Positions 19,562 through 32,453 of a stretch of 47,024 nucleotides of DNA are shown here, in pieces. Both the position numbers and the translations under genes were made by a program. Where the stretch lies: contig JACMOC010000077.1 in assembly GCA_014378195.1 (NCBI GenBank), positions 1 to 47,024 on the forward strand, written 5' to 3'. How positions within the stretch are numbered: position 1 is the stretch's first letter; the number at the start of each line of letters is the position of its first letter. Under the pieces are notes generated by a model. The model saw only the letters and a program-made list of their open reading frames with translations. It was not told the DNA's origin and searched no databases. This DNA is from Oligoflexus sp. (lineage in GTDB: Bacteria > Bdellovibrionota_B > Oligoflexia > Oligoflexales > Oligoflexaceae).

Positions 19562-20575
19562 ATGAAGTTGTTTCAGCTCATCCTATTTTTAGCGCTGAAC
19601 CTCATGCTCCTTGCGTGCGGACAGCCTGTGCAGAAAGTTACGGCTGGAACATCGCTAGGCGCGGCGATACTCTCAAGTGATCCCGACACAATAGAAAAAT
19701 TACTCCTCGCGCACTTCCAATTTTCGGACACGCTGGATGCCGAAGCCAAAACCAATATTCAATACGATCTCAAAAACCTCGCTCATTGGAGTGACACGAC
19801 CCGATCAAGCGAGCTATCGAAACTCGGAGCGGTCCTCGGTCTGGCCGAAGTGAACGCAGGAACGCTGAGCCAGTGGCTTATGGATCGCGTCACGTATATA
19901 TACCCGATCACCGGTAACACCTTTGAAATTGGAGTCGTTAAATCGTCAACGAAAAAAGTTCAGCTTCTCCATGAGCCGACGCCCCCGCTTGGGGCGGGGA
20001 TAGTTGCGAATAACCTCGGGCCTCAGATCTACACAGGTTATTCGGATAACAAGACGAAGGGGTTTGACAGTCTCGTTTTCAAATTCGATTCTGGATATCA
20101 GGCATTCACATCGCTCAGGACTGGTGTGATGTTGATCAATCCCGCCGATTTCCATTCGGCCCTGAACACGGGCACAACTGAGACCGAAGGGGACAGGATT
20201 TATCGTTCGATCTTTCGCTTGAATGCTTTGTTCCATGAAGCGCGGCATAGCGATGGCAATGCTGCGGCCAACACCCTTGGGCTTTTGCATCCGGTGTGTG
20301 TTGATAACGGTAAAGTTCCAAAGGAAGTCGTTGGGCTTGCCGCGTGCGATGCCCAATCAAACGGGGCGTATACAGTCGGGGCGCGGGTTATTGGGGGATT
20401 GATGGGCCTTTGTGATGGAAAATGTTCGGAATCGCAGAAAACGGCTTTGCAAGGGCAAGCCTTGATGTATCTGTCTGTCGTGAACGTTGATGATACATCC
20501 GCGAATTATGCGAATACGAATCCTGAGCCGATGTTGCCGAAGTTTGATGTAAGCGCCTTCCAATTCTCGCCTTAA
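19562..20575 (+). CDS. Lipoprotein with HExxH zinc-protease-like motif
   Basis: 337 residues from ATG 19562 (GAGGG seven bases upstream; the frame opens at 19499). The signal peptide ends at LMLLAC, a good lipobox. At about residue 225, LFHEARHSDG contains HEARH, the metal-binding signature of zincin peptidases, with a downstream His (NTLGLLHPVC) and Asp as candidate third ligands. Four cysteines follow, in the C-terminal third (HPVCVDNG, AACDAQ and GLCDGKC). I do not recognise the family, and HExxH can occur by chance, but its place in a hydrophobic helix next to other polar catalytic-type residues makes a periplasmic metallopeptidase plausible. Confidence 0.65.
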   Translation: MKLFQLILFLALNLMLLACGQPVQKVTAGTSLGAAILSSDPDTIEKLLLAHFQFSDTLDAEAKTNIQYDLKNLAHWSDTTRSSELSKLGAVLGLAEVNAGTLSQWLMDRVTYIYPITGNTFEIGVVKSSTKKVQLLHEPTPPLGAGIVANNLGPQIYTGYSDNKTKGFDSLVFKFDSGYQAFTSLRTGVMLINPADFHSALNTGTTETEGDRIYRSIFRLNALFHEARHSDGNAAANTLGLLHPVCVDNGKVPKEVVGLAACDAQSNGAYTVGARVIGGLMGLCDGKCSESQKTALQGQALMYLSVVNVDDTSANYANTNPEPMLPKFDVSAFQFSP

Positions 20576-20605
20576 ATCCTGAAATTTAAATTTCGAAAAT
20601 GTTCG

Positions 20606-20828
20606 CTTCCCCGGGGAGGGGGGGTGTTTTTGCGATTCGATCGGCGACTTCCCCGGGGTAGGGGCTTGTTTTTGCGATTCGATCGGCGACTTCCCCGGGG
20701 TAGGGGCTTATTTTTTCGATTCGATGGGCGACTTCCCCAGAGTAGGGGCTTATTTTTTCGATTCGATGGGTGACTTCCCCAGAGTAGGGGCTTGTTTTTT
20801 CGATTCGATGGGCGACTTCCCCGGGGAG
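20606..20828. repeat. Tandem array of 42-bp repeats, left arm (five units plus a partial)
   Basis: Units begin with CTTCCCC at 20606, 20648, 20690, 20732, 20774 and 20816, an exact 42-bp period. Each has a GC-rich core (CTTCCCCGGGG or CTTCCCCAGAG), a T-rich middle and GATTCGAT(C/G)GGCGA. The units drift gradually along the array. It begins about 30 bases after the stop of the HExxH lipoprotein gene. Confidence 0.92.
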
Positions 20829-20980
20829 GCAAGGTCGGGTGTCCAATGGCAAAGACTTTTGGCGAAGATCACGATCACGCCGATGGGGAAGTCTCACGGC
20901 GAAGTCAAAGCAAAGGACAAAGATTGTCAATGCGCTTTTTGCCTTAAATCGTTTTAAAAGGCTATGTGAAGCGAGCAGAA

Positions 20981-21123
20981 CCCCGCCCCCGGGGAAGTCG
21001 ACGATCCGATGGAGCGAAAGGGACCCCACCCCGGGGAAGTCGCCGATCCGATGGAGCGAAAGGGACCCCACCCCGGGGAAGTCGCCGATCCGATGAAGCG
21101 GAAGGGACCCCACCCCGGGGAAG
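20981..21123. repeat. Tandem array of 42-bp repeats, right arm (three units plus a partial), inverted
   Basis: The core CCCCGGGGAAG ends at 20997, 21039, 21081 and 21123, again a 42-bp period. The unit TCGCCGATCCGATGGAGCGA plus AAGGGACCCCACCCCGGGGAAG is homologous to the reverse complement of the left-arm unit. The two arrays therefore point towards each other across a spacer of about 150 bp (20829-20980), which holds one degenerate GGGGAAGTCTCACGGCGAAG copy. Confidence 0.9.
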
Positions 21124-21137
21124 TGAATTTGAGACGC

Positions 21138-21171
21138 AAAAAAGCCCACTCAATCCTGCGATCGAGCGGGC
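21138..21171 (-). terminator. Intrinsic terminator of the tatB unit
   Basis: On the minus strand, GCCCGCTC with GAGTGGGC, extended inward by GAT/ATC, then six T. It lies 14 bases after the tatB stop. Confidence 0.8.
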
Positions 21172-21185
21172 ATCCGAAGAGGCTA

Positions 21186-21749
21186 TTACTTTTTGTCTTC
21201 AACTTTCACAGGCTCAACACCGGCAACGGCAACGGCGTCATGGTGGTGAGCGGCAGCACTTCTCTCAACTGCGGCTTCAAACGCATCATGTCCGTCCTTG
21301 GGCTTGTGAGGCGGCAAATGCCCTTCGTGATAACTTCCCTCATGCGCACGTGCCTGATCTTGAAGTTCGCCCGGCGGTAGAGCGCTGTCCTGAGGTTTGA
21401 TCTCTGGATTTACGGCCGCCGTTTCGATCAGACGACCATCTTCTGTGTGACCATCATCAAGGTGACTCTGAACAATTTCGCTGCTGCGATCCGTGTGTGT
21501 GGCATCGATAACGTCGTTTGAGAGATTGGCGAGTTGTCTTTGAAGATCGCGGATACGTTCGAGTTCGAGTTCGCGTTCCGCCTGATGAATAGCATCGTCA
21601 AATCCAGATTTTACATCATTTGCATGACGTTTCGCCTGAACATAAAAACGGCCAAATTTTTTGAGCATGTCCGGGAGTTTGTCGGGGCCAACGAAAATAA
21701 CCGCGACCACGATGATGACCAACATTTCCATGGGACCGATTCCGAACAT
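21186..21749 (-). CDS. tatB: Sec-independent translocase protein TatB
   Basis: 187 residues. The N-terminal membrane helix (MFGIGPMEMLVIIVVAVIFV) with the TatB-type glutamate at position 8 is followed by GPDKLPDMLKKFGRF, the FGP-hinge and amphipathic helix of the TatA/B family. The long, charged, histidine-rich tail (about 60-187) is longer than in TatA and favours TatB. TatB with TatC forms the twin-arginine receptor. No tatA or tatC is in the window, so the partners must be elsewhere. It lies downstream of transaldolase in the same direction, 43 bases away, and is followed by a terminator. Confidence 0.85.
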   Translation of the reverse strand: MFGIGPMEMLVIIVVAVIFVGPDKLPDMLKKFGRFYVQAKRHANDVKSGFDDAIHQAERELELERIRDLQRQLANLSNDVIDATHTDRSSEIVQSHLDDGHTEDGRLIETAAVNPEIKPQDSALPPGELQDQARAHEGSYHEGHLPPHKPKDGHDAFEAAVERSAAAHHHDAVAVAGVEPVKVEDKK

Positions 21750-21792
21750 ATTGATAACCCTCTTCGTAATTCATGTATGACAGGATCTGATC

Positions 21793-22827
21793 TTAACGCG
21801 TTCCAAAGACCTCAAGTAACGCTTTTTGCGGTTCGGCGAATTTTTTGAGTCCGTCCGTCATCAAAAACTCTTCGAGTTTGGCAAAATCCACATGTGTATC
21901 GATGTCTTTAAGAATCGCTTCCGAAGGAAGGATGCCGATCGATGGCGTAAAACTCTGACCGCTTTTTTCCACTGCTTCATTGGTCTCGGGCGGATTGGTC
22001 TCTATGTCGCTCCCCGCAAAGGCACCGACATATTTCCATTTCGGATCATTTGGTTTTTTGGTGCCGGTACTGGCGAATATCATTTCCTGCTGAAGCGGGA
22101 GTTTTTTCTGAGCCCAGAAATCTTTGTTCAGTTTCCAGATACGCTTAGCATTCACTATGCCCACCCAGCCCTGGGATTCCGGGGCAAGTGATTTCACGTG
22201 GTCTTCGGTGTAAACGTCGAGCCGAGAAACGAAAATGCTGTAGACGCTTTTAAAACGCTTAAGATCGGGATGGCGATCGAGTCCCCGGACTACTGCATCA
22301 CGAGCAGCGAGGTACTGACGTGTCGAGAATATAAGGGTGATATTGAGGTTGATGCCGGCAGCAACAAGCTCAGTGAGGGATTCGATGCCTGCAGGAGTCG
22401 CAGGGACTTTGATCATGCGATTCGGGTGGCCTTTTGCCCATTTTTTGCCGAGGGCAATGTACTGTGCCACGCGTTCCGCATGCGGCATATTCAGGGCCGG
22501 GTCTTCCAGGAGGGGGTCAACCTCAAAGCTAACATAGCCGTCATTCCCTCCCGTCGCTTCGTACACGAGAAGGAATTCTTTCTCCACGGCACTGACAGCT
22601 CGATCGGTCAGAGCCCAAGCAAGCTCACTCCCGGTGAGACCTTGCGCGCGAAGGGCTTTTATGTCTTTATCAAACTTTCCGGACTTTACAAGGTTTGCGA
22701 CGATGATGGGATTGGACGTCGCGCCGGTTGCACCCTGAGTTTTGCTCAAGGCGACAAGTTCGGGATCTATAGAGTCGAGCCATAATTTGGTGCCCGATTT
22801 CACGAGAGTTAATAGTGGCGAGCTCAT
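21793..22827 (-). CDS. tal: Transaldolase
   Basis: 344 residues from ATG 22827 (AGGA upstream; the frame opens at 22851). The enzyme exchanges a dihydroxyacetone unit between sedoheptulose-7-phosphate and glyceraldehyde-3-phosphate in the pentose phosphate pathway. Motifs: LWLDSIDPELV and GATSNPIIVANLV near the N terminus, the Schiff-base lysine in NRMIKVPATPAGIES, and NITLIFSTRQYLAA followed by SVYSIFVSRLDVY. It is a long-type TalB-related protein rather than the short fructose-6-phosphate aldolase form. It starts 67 bases after the thiDE stop, so cotranscription with the thiamine operon is possible. Confidence 0.93.
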   Translation of the reverse strand: MSSPLLTLVKSGTKLWLDSIDPELVALSKTQGATGATSNPIIVANLVKSGKFDKDIKALRAQGLTGSELAWALTDRAVSAVEKEFLLVYEATGGNDGYVSFEVDPLLEDPALNMPHAERVAQYIALGKKWAKGHPNRMIKVPATPAGIESLTELVAAGINLNITLIFSTRQYLAARDAVVRGLDRHPDLKRFKSVYSIFVSRLDVYTEDHVKSLAPESQGWVGIVNAKRIWKLNKDFWAQKKLPLQQEMIFASTGTKKPNDPKWKYVGAFAGSDIETNPPETNEAVEKSGQSFTPSIGILPSEAILKDIDTHVDFAKLEEFLMTDGLKKFAEPQKALLEVFGTR

Positions 22828-22894
22828 AAATGGTCCTTTCCGATCCGGCAATAAGGGATGCTAACATAAGGTAAGTAAGAAGAAAAATAGGGTT

Positions 22895-24334
22895 TCAGGC
22901 ACCCCATGCTTTTAGCCACTCATTCATACGTTGTTCAGGATTATCGGAGTGGGTCAAATCGGATATGACGGCAATGCTGTCAGCTCCCTCTAAATGAATG
23001 GCGGCAGTGTGTTCAAGTTTCAAACCGCCTATGGCGACCACGGGAATGTTCGGTAAACGTTTGACCCATTCACCGACCCGCGAAATACCCTGTGGTCCAA
23101 ATCGCATCGATTTGCATGTTGTCTCAAAAACAGGCCCGAGTGCGATGTAAGAGGGCTGGAGGGAAAGCGCGCGTGCCGCTTCTTCCAGAGAATGCGTGCT
23201 TATACCAAGCCTCAGTCCTGAGATACGTATGCGGTCAAGATCGGCAAGGCTCAGAGCATCAAGGTCTTCCTGGCCCAGATGAACCCCGTACACTTGGCAT
23301 TCAATAGCCAGTTCCCATGCGTCATTAACGAAGAGAGAAATGTCGTTGGCTTCGCAAAGAGATTTTGCCCTGAGGACCGAATCTTTCAATGCCGAACCGC
23401 CTTGATCCTTGGCCCGTAACTGCAAAGTTTTCACGCCGGAACCTGCAAGCCGCGCGATCCACTCAACATTCGGTAAAACAGGATAAAAACCGAGGCTACG
23501 CGTAAGCGGGGCAAATGCTTTCCCTGTCATAGCGTCATCATACGATAAGGGCTGAAGTGCTGGTGTGTGGGCGACGGCAGAAAGGTGATTTGTATTTTTT
23601 GCAAAGGCCTCGCCAATGGCGGCATGAACATAGGCATGGGCCGCAACACTTGCGTCTCGGAGGTCAAGACCCTGAGCGATGCCGGCGGCGATCGCCGTAC
23701 TGAGAGTGCAGCCTGTTCCGCGAAAATCCCCAGGGAATCGCCGCGATCGTAAAATGAAGGGTTTTAGACCATCATCGAAGTAATCAATGAGTTCGTCTCC
23801 ATCCCCGTGACCGCCTTTTATATATACTGCTTTTACGCCTTGACCGCGTATTGCAACCGCAGCCTTTTGCAAATCGGCAAGGGTCCGGATGGGAAACCCT
23901 ACGATCGCTTCGGCTTCGGGTCGATTGGGTGTCAAGAGATCGATTCGTTTAAAAAGAAACTCACGAAGATTCTCTAATAAACCGGGTTCAAAAAATGATC
24001 CGCCCGAACTCGCTGCGAAAACCGGATCAACGATCATCGGAATGTCACTGTCTATGGTGTCACTTAGCCAACGGACAGTTTCGCTTTTCAAAAGCAAACC
24101 AACTTTGATTGCTGCCGGTTTTTCCATTGCCCGCAAGGCGTCCCATTGATCCTTCAGCCACGATACGTCTAAAGCCTCAGCTCGAATTAAAGCCCGATCG
24201 TTCTGTGCTGTAAGGCTCGTGAGGAGTGTGCGTAACGTCACACCCAGACCTGCGGCCGTACGAATGTCAGCATGAATACCAGCCCCACTGAAGGGATCAT
24301 GACCCGCCAGAGACCAGACGGTTTGCTCGTTCAT
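22895..24334 (-). CDS. thiDE: Fused ThiD-ThiE (HMP-phosphate kinase and thiamine-phosphate synthase)
   Basis: 479 residues. Residues 1-255 are Thi[30 protein letters not shown] and the anion hole [18 protein letters not shown]. It phosphorylates hydroxymethylpyrimidine phosphate. Residues about 275-479 are Thi[33 protein letters not shown] and [13 protein letters not shown], which joins the pyrimidine to the thiazole. ThiD normally has QGAGIQAD; here it is SGAGIHAD, within family variation. Fusion joins two consecutive steps. Its ATG overlaps the thiG stop as ATGA, so it is translated as the last gene of the thiamine operon. Confidence 0.93.
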   Translation of the reverse strand: MNEQTVWSLAGHDPFSGAGIHADIRTAAGLGVTLRTLLTSLTAQNDRALIRAEALDVSWLKDQWDALRAMEKPAAIKVGLLLKSETVRWLSDTIDSDIPMIVDPVFAASSGGSFFEPGLLENLREFLFKRIDLLTPNRPEAEAIVGFPIRTLADLQKAAVAIRGQGVKAVYIKGGHGDGDELIDYFDDGLKPFILRSRRFPGDFRGTGCTLSTAIAAGIAQGLDLRDASVAAHAYVHAAIGEAFAKNTNHLSAVAHTPALQPLSYDDAMTGKAFAPLTRSLGFYPVLPNVEWIARLAGSGVKTLQLRAKDQGGSALKDSVLRAKSLCEANDISLFVNDAWELAIECQVYGVHLGQEDLDALSLADLDRIRISGLRLGISTHSLEEAARALSLQPSYIALGPVFETTCKSMRFGPQGISRVGEWVKRLPNIPVVAIGGLKLEHTAAIHLEGADSIAVISDLTHSDNPEQRMNEWLKAWGA

Positions 24335-25119
24335 GAGTTTTGCTCGTGATGCCAGAAGGGAAGTCCAACAGTTGGCGAAGACGGGTGAGCGCGGCTCGAG
24401 GCCTGCATCAGTCCGCCTTCGTACGCCATACGGCCAGCAGAAACGGCGAAGTTAAACGCCGTTGCCATTTTCACAGGATCATCGGCAAGGGCCACCGCTG
24501 TGTTCAATAAAACAGCATCAAAACCTAGTTCGAGAGCATAGGCCGCATGCGAAGGCGCACCGATCCCGGCGTCAACAATAAGAGTCAGTTCGGGCAATCG
24601 CCTGCGCATCGTCCGGAGCGCTTCAACGTTACGAAGACCTTGGCCACTGCCGATAGGCGCACCCCAAGGCATAATGATTCGGCATCCGACATCACGGAGT
24701 TTTTCGGCGACGATCAAATCGTCTGTCGTATAAGGGAAAACTTCAAAACCTTCGTTATTCAAAATACGCGCGGCTTCAACCGTTGCAAAGGGATCCGGCT
24801 GCAACGTATCGTCATTCCCGATCACTTCGAGTTTGATCCAATTTGTATCAAAAAGCTCGCGGGCGAGGTGAGCCGTGACAATGGCTTCTTTCACCGAATG
24901 ACAGCCGGCGGTGTTGGGCAAAATATGAGCTCCACTTTCGAGGAGATAATCCCAAAATTGACGCGACATGTTTTCTTGAGCAGATTCCCTACGAAGCGAA
25001 ACCGTGATGACCTCGCTACCCGATGCTTTCACAGCATCCTGTAAAACGAGAGGACTCGGATAACGGGCTGTGCCCAGCAAGAGGCGGCTTTCTATGGTTT
25101 TATCGGCGAGATTCCACAT
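24331..25119 (-). CDS. thiG: Thiazole synthase ThiG
   Basis: 262 residues from ATG 25119 (GGAGGA eight bases upstream; the frame opens at 25209). It builds the thiazole phosphate from deoxyxylulose phosphate, dehydroglycine and ThiS thiocarboxylate. Motifs: [33 protein letters not shown], the Schiff-base lysine in [24 protein letters not shown] and [18 protein letters not shown]. It is complete. It starts five bases after thiS and overlaps thiDE. Confidence 0.95.
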   Translation of the reverse strand: MWNLADKTIESRLLLGTARYPSPLVLQDAVKASGSEVITVSLRRESAQENMSRQFWDYLLESGAHILPNTAGCHSVKEAIVTAHLARELFDTNWIKLEVIGNDDTLQPDPFATVEAARILNNEGFEVFPYTTDDLIVAEKLRDVGCRIIMPWGAPIGSGQGLRNVEALRTMRRRLPELTLIVDAGIGAPSHAAYALELGFDAVLLNTAVALADDPVKMATAFNFAVSAGRMAYEGGLMQASSRAHPSSPTVGLPFWHHEQNS

Positions 25120-25124
25120 GAAAC

Positions 25125-25325
25125 TTATCCTCCGGCCATAGGGGCCAAGATTTCGATTTGATCCTGCGCTTTGATGAAATGTGTTCCGTAATTTCTTCGC
25201 ACGACGCATTCCTGATTCACGGCGACCGCAACAAAGTGATCCAGATAACCGAGGCGATGGAGAAGATCCTGCACGCTGATGGGTTTTTCAAAATCAGTTG
25301 GTTTTCCGTTAACGACGATCTGCAT
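25125..25325 (-). CDS. thiS: Sulfur carrier protein ThiS
   Basis: 66 residues with a ubiquitin-like fold and the C-terminal Gly-Gly (ILAPMAGG) that is adenylated and thiocarboxylated. [22 protein letters not shown] and [14 protein letters not shown] are typical. It is only three bases after thiO. The ThiF activator is not in the window. Confidence 0.94.
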   Translation of the reverse strand: MQIVVNGKPTDFEKPISVQDLLHRLGYLDHFVAVAVNQECVVRRNYGTHFIKAQDQIEILAPMAGG

Positions 25326-25328
25326 AAT

Positions 25329-28296
<2,968 letters not shown>

Positions 28297-28362
28297 CGAA
28301 ACAGGAGAGTCTTAACATAGTTCGACATGGAATGAAAACGAGGAATCTGAGGTGGGGAAAGG

Positions 28363-28388
28363 AGCCGATCGACGGGTGCCGGTCGGCT
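28363..28388 (-). terminator. Hairpin after the outer-membrane protein gene (weak terminator)
   Basis: AGCCGATCG with CGGTCGGCT (one wobble), eight-base loop, just after the stop of the outer-membrane gene. The following tract is mixed C and T, so termination may be partial. Confidence 0.45.
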
Positions 28389-28395
28389 GGAAGCC

Positions 28396-29049
28396 TTAAA
28401 GAGCGAAGTCTGCAGCAAAAAGGATCGTCTGTTCGCCAATCAATAAAAGATCAGCACGCAACGCTACGTTTTTGGTCGCATTGAACGTAGCTCCGAGACG
28501 AACATTGAGGCGATCGTCACGATGGGCGTCTTCCGAAATATTGTGAATTTGGGTACTGGCGTTTGAATAAAGAACAATTTCAAGACCCCCGTAGAGTGAG
28601 AACTCACGTACGTCGTGCATAAAGAGCCCGCCGATTTTAAACTCAGTCGCTTTGAAATCAACTTTCGTACCGGCTTCACTGAAACTGAAGCGATCAAACG
28701 AAAGTGTTCCCGTTCCTATGATTTTGTTTTGATTGAAGCGATGAAATTCGTATTGAGCATCGCCAAATAGGCGGAATCCCTCGCCGCTCCCGATCGTATG
28801 GTCTCTCCCGATATCACCGTCAAACATGAGGCCTACACCGCCACCGATAGCAAAGCGTGGATTGATAGCTGCTTTGTAGCCGCCTTCAACCAACTGTCCC
28901 TTGACCGCATAGGAACCATCCGAATGATAATCTGTATCCTGGAGGAGTATCCCGCCCGTAAAGCGATTCGCAGCATCCACCGATGTTTGCGCGTGCGCGG
29001 TAAAAGGAATAAAGCTGAGAGCGGCAAAAGCAAGGGTCCAGATCTTCAT
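28396..29049 (-). CDS. Outer-membrane beta-barrel protein
   Basis: 217 residues. A signal peptide (1-20, ending TAHA) precedes a chain of amphipathic strands such as FAIGGGVGLMF, FRLFGDAQYEF and IIGTGTLSFDRF. The protein ends ...LFAADFAL, with alternating hydrophobics typical of the last strand, although the final residue is Leu rather than Phe. It looks like a small OmpA-type or OmpW-like porin, but no specific family could be named. AGGAG precedes the ATG. It is upstream of the thiamine operon in the same direction, separated by a hairpin. Confidence 0.68.
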   Translation of the reverse strand: MKIWTLAFAALSFIPFTAHAQTSVDAANRFTGGILLQDTDYHSDGSYAVKGQLVEGGYKAAINPRFAIGGGVGLMFDGDIGRDHTIGSGEGFRLFGDAQYEFHRFNQNKIIGTGTLSFDRFSFSEAGTKVDFKATEFKIGGLFMHDVREFSLYGGLEIVLYSNASTQIHNISEDAHRDDRLNVRLGATFNATKNVALRADLLLIGEQTILFAADFAL

Positions 29050-29144
29050 GAGTTCTCCTGAAAAACGAGAAATGAGAATCTTTTATCTAGTCACTTTTTG
29101 ATGCAGAATCCACCTAAAAAATGACGAGACAGATCCTGCCGCTT

Positions 29145-31112
29145 TTATGACTCTTTCAAGTCATTCCGAAGACGATCCATGACGCCTCCATCTTCCAATG
29201 TCGACATGTCCCCACTGGAAGCCCGTCCCGCTGCGATATCACGCAGGAGGCGCCGCATAATTTTACCTGAGCGTGTTTTAGGCAAACTATCGGTAAAACT
29301 GAGGTCATCAGGGCGGGCTAATGCTCCTATTTGTTTTGCCACATATTTAATGAGAGCGGCTTTTAACGCATCGCTCGGCTCCGCATGGGAATGAAGAGTA
29401 ACAAAGGCTACGATGCCTTCCCCCTTGATTTCATCGGGCCTGCCGACGACTGCAGCCTCAGCGACGGAGTCATGACTAACAAGGGCACTTTCGATCTCCA
29501 TGGTCGATAGCCGGTGACCTGAAACATTGAGAACGTCATCGATACGGCCCATGATCCAAAAGTTCCCGTGTTTATCTTTGCGCGCGCCGTCCCCTGTGAA
29601 ATAGACCCCTGGAATCTGCGACCAATACTGCTGATAAAAGCGGTCATCGTCTCCATATATTGTGCGCGCCATGCTGGGCCAGGGGCGGCGAATGACCAGA
29701 AAACCACCTTGCTCGGCAGGCACTTCGTTGCCATGCTCATCAACGACCGCAGCATCAATTCCAAAAAATGGGACGGTTGCCGTACCAGGGGTCGTTGCAA
29801 CGGCGCCCGGTATGGGTGCAATCATGATCGCCCCAGTTTCGGTTTGCCACCACGTGTCGACAATAGGACAACGCTCTTTACCGATCATTGCGTGATACCA
29901 CATCCAGGCTTCCGGATTGATAGGTTCGCCGACCGTTCCCAAAAGGCGAAGCGAAGCGAGACTGTAGGGTTTGACAAACTCATCACCCCACTTGATGCAG
30001 GCTCTGATCGCGGTGGGCGCCGTATAGAAGATCGAGACTTTGTGACGATCGATGATTTGCCAGAATCGCGACGCATCGGGGAAGTTGGGGGCGCCTTCAT
30101 ACATCACCACAGTGGCCCCGTTGATCATCGGGCCATAAATCACATAGGAATGGCCCGTGATCCACCCGATATCGGCCGTACACCAATAAACATCATCATC
30201 CTTATGGTCAAAGACGTACGAAAAGGTCAAGGCCGTCCCGAGGAGGTAACCGGCCGTCGTATGGAGGATGCCTTTCGGTTTGCCCGTGCTTCCTGATGTG
30301 TAGAGTAGAAAGAGTGGATGCTCGCTGTCGACGATCGTAGGACTGCAGACCTTCGATTGCCTTTTTATCGTCTGATCCCAATCATAATCGCGTCCGGCGA
30401 CAGGTTGGTAGTCGGAGCCCACTCGATTTTTGATCAGAATATGTTTGAGATTGGGTGTGTTTACGACCGCATTATCGACATTTTCCTTGAGATTGACGAT
30501 CGCGCCTCTTCGATAAGAACCATCCGCGGTAATAAGAACGTGCGATGAAGAGTCGTTGATTCGGCTGGCGAGCGCCTCCGCACTAAAACCTCCGAACACC
30601 ACGTTATGAACAGCTCCAATCCGTGCGCAGGCTAGGGCCGCAAACATAAGTTCAGGTATCATCGGCAGATAGATCGTTACGCGATCTCCGGACTTAACGC
30701 CGAGCTCTTTTAAAGCATTCGCTGTACGACAGACGTTTTCAAGGACCTCGCTGTAAGTAAGTTTGATTTGCTCGCCGGGTTCGCCTTCCCAAATCAGGGC
30801 GGTTTTTGAGGCTTTGCCTTCGTCGATGTTTTTATCGAGGCACTGGACACTTGCATTGAGTTTGCCGCCCGTAAACCATTTCGCATGCGGAAGGTTCCAC
30901 TCAAGCACCCGCGTGAAGTCTTGTTCCCAACGAAGGAAATGTTTGGCCTGCTCACTCCAGAACTGGTCGGGATGATCATTAGCTTTTTTACGAAGGGCGG
31001 TATAGTCTGCCATCGATTTGACTTTGGCTTTGAGTTGAAAGTCCTCTGGCGGTGGAAAGAGTCGCTCTTCAACCAGTATGCTGGTGATATTTTCAATTGG
31101 TTTCGTCGTCAT
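29145..31112 (-). CDS. acs: Acetyl-CoA synthetase
   Basis: 655 residues from ATG 31112 (GAGGGG eight bases upstream; the frame opens at 31154). It activates acetate to acetyl-CoA. The AMP-forming ligase core is complete: adenylate P-loop LLYTSGSTGKPKGILHT (about 270), DTWWQTETGAI, YFTGDGARKDKHGNFWIMGR, and the C-terminal DSLPKTRSGKIMRRLLRDIA (about 615) with the lysine that is acetylated in regulation. Normal length for Acs. It sits in its own unit, separated from purT by about 150 bases and from the outer-membrane gene by 95. Confidence 0.97.
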   Translation of the reverse strand: MTTKPIENITSILVEERLFPPPEDFQLKAKVKSMADYTALRKKANDHPDQFWSEQAKHFLRWEQDFTRVLEWNLPHAKWFTGGKLNASVQCLDKNIDEGKASKTALIWEGEPGEQIKLTYSEVLENVCRTANALKELGVKSGDRVTIYLPMIPELMFAALACARIGAVHNVVFGGFSAEALASRINDSSSHVLITADGSYRRGAIVNLKENVDNAVVNTPNLKHILIKNRVGSDYQPVAGRDYDWDQTIKRQSKVCSPTIVDSEHPLFLLYTSGSTGKPKGILHTTAGYLLGTALTFSYVFDHKDDDVYWCTADIGWITGHSYVIYGPMINGATVVMYEGAPNFPDASRFWQIIDRHKVSIFYTAPTAIRACIKWGDEFVKPYSLASLRLLGTVGEPINPEAWMWYHAMIGKERCPIVDTWWQTETGAIMIAPIPGAVATTPGTATVPFFGIDAAVVDEHGNEVPAEQGGFLVIRRPWPSMARTIYGDDDRFYQQYWSQIPGVYFTGDGARKDKHGNFWIMGRIDDVLNVSGHRLSTMEIESALVSHDSVAEAAVVGRPDEIKGEGIVAFVTLHSHAEPSDALKAALIKYVAKQIGALARPDDLSFTDSLPKTRSGKIMRRLLRDIAAGRASSGDMSTLEDGGVMDRLRNDLKES

Positions 31113-31262
31113 GGTGGACACCCCTCGTTGAGTTGGATGCGTAGAACGTAACACATCCGGACGTGTGCTCTAAACAAGGATTTGGGCGAAACTTTTTGCA
31201 GGATCGTGCGGTGAGTCCTACTTAAAGTGAGAGATGAGTATAGCTCTCACGCACGACCGGGC

Positions 31263-32453
31263 TCAACCTTCAGCGATAGTCAACGTATCGCGAGCATGGA
31301 TAGCCTTGGTAAGAGCTCCTTCGATTGTGTCGCCGGTGGCGAGACAGACGGCCATTCGCCGACCCTTGGTCGCAATAGGTTTGCCAAAGATCCGGAGGTC
31401 GACACCAGGCGTAAGCAAAACGTCTTCGATGCCGCTGAAAACAGGGTTTTCAAAGGACTGGGTCGCTTTCACGGCGGCGCTGGCTCCAAGGCTGTGGCGA
31501 TGGATATTGGCGATAGGAAGGCCAAGTATGGCACGCGCGTGGAGTGCAAATTCACTCCATGTCTGGGTGAAGAGTGTTACGAGCCCTGTGTCGTGAGGGC
31601 GAGGACTTACTTCGCTGAACAAGACGCGACCATCTTTCAGAAGAAAGAGTTCAACTCCAAAAAGACCGCGTCCGCCCAGGCGATCGCAGATTCTCTGGGC
31701 GATGTGTTTTGCTTCATTCAATTGCTTGTCGGTCATGGGGTGCGGCTGCCAGCTTTCGATATAGTCGCCGTCTTTTTGTTTGTGCCCGATCGGATCGCAG
31801 AACAATGTTTGATCGTGCGTGCGGATCGTCAAGAGTGTGATTTCGCTATCAAAAGCGATGAATTCCTCGGCTATGACGCGGCCCGCACCGGCGCGACCGG
31901 CCTCCTGCGATAGCGTCCACGAGGCAGCGAGGTCTGCGGGTGTACGGGCTACCGATTGGCCTTTCCCGCTAGAACTCATCAAGGGTTTGATCACGAGTGG
32001 AAAACCCAGCGTCTCGCCAGCCGTAACGAGCTCCTCGTAAGTGTCCGCAAATTCATAACGAGCGGTCGGCAATTCGAGCGCTTCGCTCGCAAGCCGTCTG
32101 ATGCCTTCGCGGTCCATCGTTAAACGTGTTGCCTCAGCGGTGGGAATGACCGTGAAGCCTTCTTTTTCCATCGCGATTAACTTATCCGTCGCAATCGCTT
32201 CCACTTCAGGAACGATGAGAAATGGCTTTTCGTGCCTGATCACGGCTTCGAGGGCCGAAGGATCAAGCATATCAAACACGTGGGACCTATGGGCCACCTG
32301 CATCGCCGGAGCGTTTGCGTAACGATCACAGGCGATCACTTCGGCACCTAACTTCATGAGTTCCATCGTCAGTTCTTTGCCCAATTCGCCGCTGCCGAGG
32401 AGTAGGACGCGCAACGCTTTATTTTTGAGAGGTGTGCCGATCGCGATAGACAT
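31263..32453 (-). CDS. purT: Formate-dependent phosphoribosylglycinamide formyltransferase PurT
   Basis: 396 residues. It uses ATP and formate to formylate glycinamide ribonucleotide in purine synthesis, an alternative to PurN. ATP-grasp layout: preATP domain with [39 protein letters not shown] and [12 protein letters not shown]-binding [12 protein letters not shown]; and [20 protein letters not shown] with [11 protein letters not shown]-terminal PurT/PurK domain complete. AAGGGG precedes the ATG. It diverges from the DUF924 gene. Confidence 0.96.
   Translation of the reverse strand: MSIAIGTPLKNKALRVLLLGSGELGKELTMELMKLGAEVIACDRYANAPAMQVAHRSHVFDMLDPSALEAVIRHEKPFLIVPEVEAIATDKLIAMEKEGFTVIPTAEATRLTMDREGIRRLASEALELPTARYEFADTYEELVTAGETLGFPLVIKPLMSSSGKGQSVARTPADLAASWTLSQEAGRAGAGRVIAEEFIAFDSEITLLTIRTHDQTLFCDPIGHKQKDGDYIESWQPHPMTDKQLNEAKHIAQRICDRLGGRGLFGVELFLLKDGRVLFSEVSPRPHDTGLVTLFTQTWSEFALHARAILGLPIANIHRHSLGASAAVKATQSFENPVFSGIEDVLLTPGVDLRIFGKPIATKGRRMAVCLATGDTIEGALTKAIHARDTLTIAEG

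Noticed and set aside
20606..21123. CRISPR array
   Set aside because: The units are contiguous 42-bp repeats without unique spacers, and no cas genes are near.
20572..21202. Several frames encoding 14-residue repeats (such as PRGSRRSNRKNKPL) on both strands
   Set aside because: The 42-bp DNA period is a multiple of three, so every frame is repetitive by necessity. They lack ribosome-binding sites and lie on both strands over the repeat arrays.
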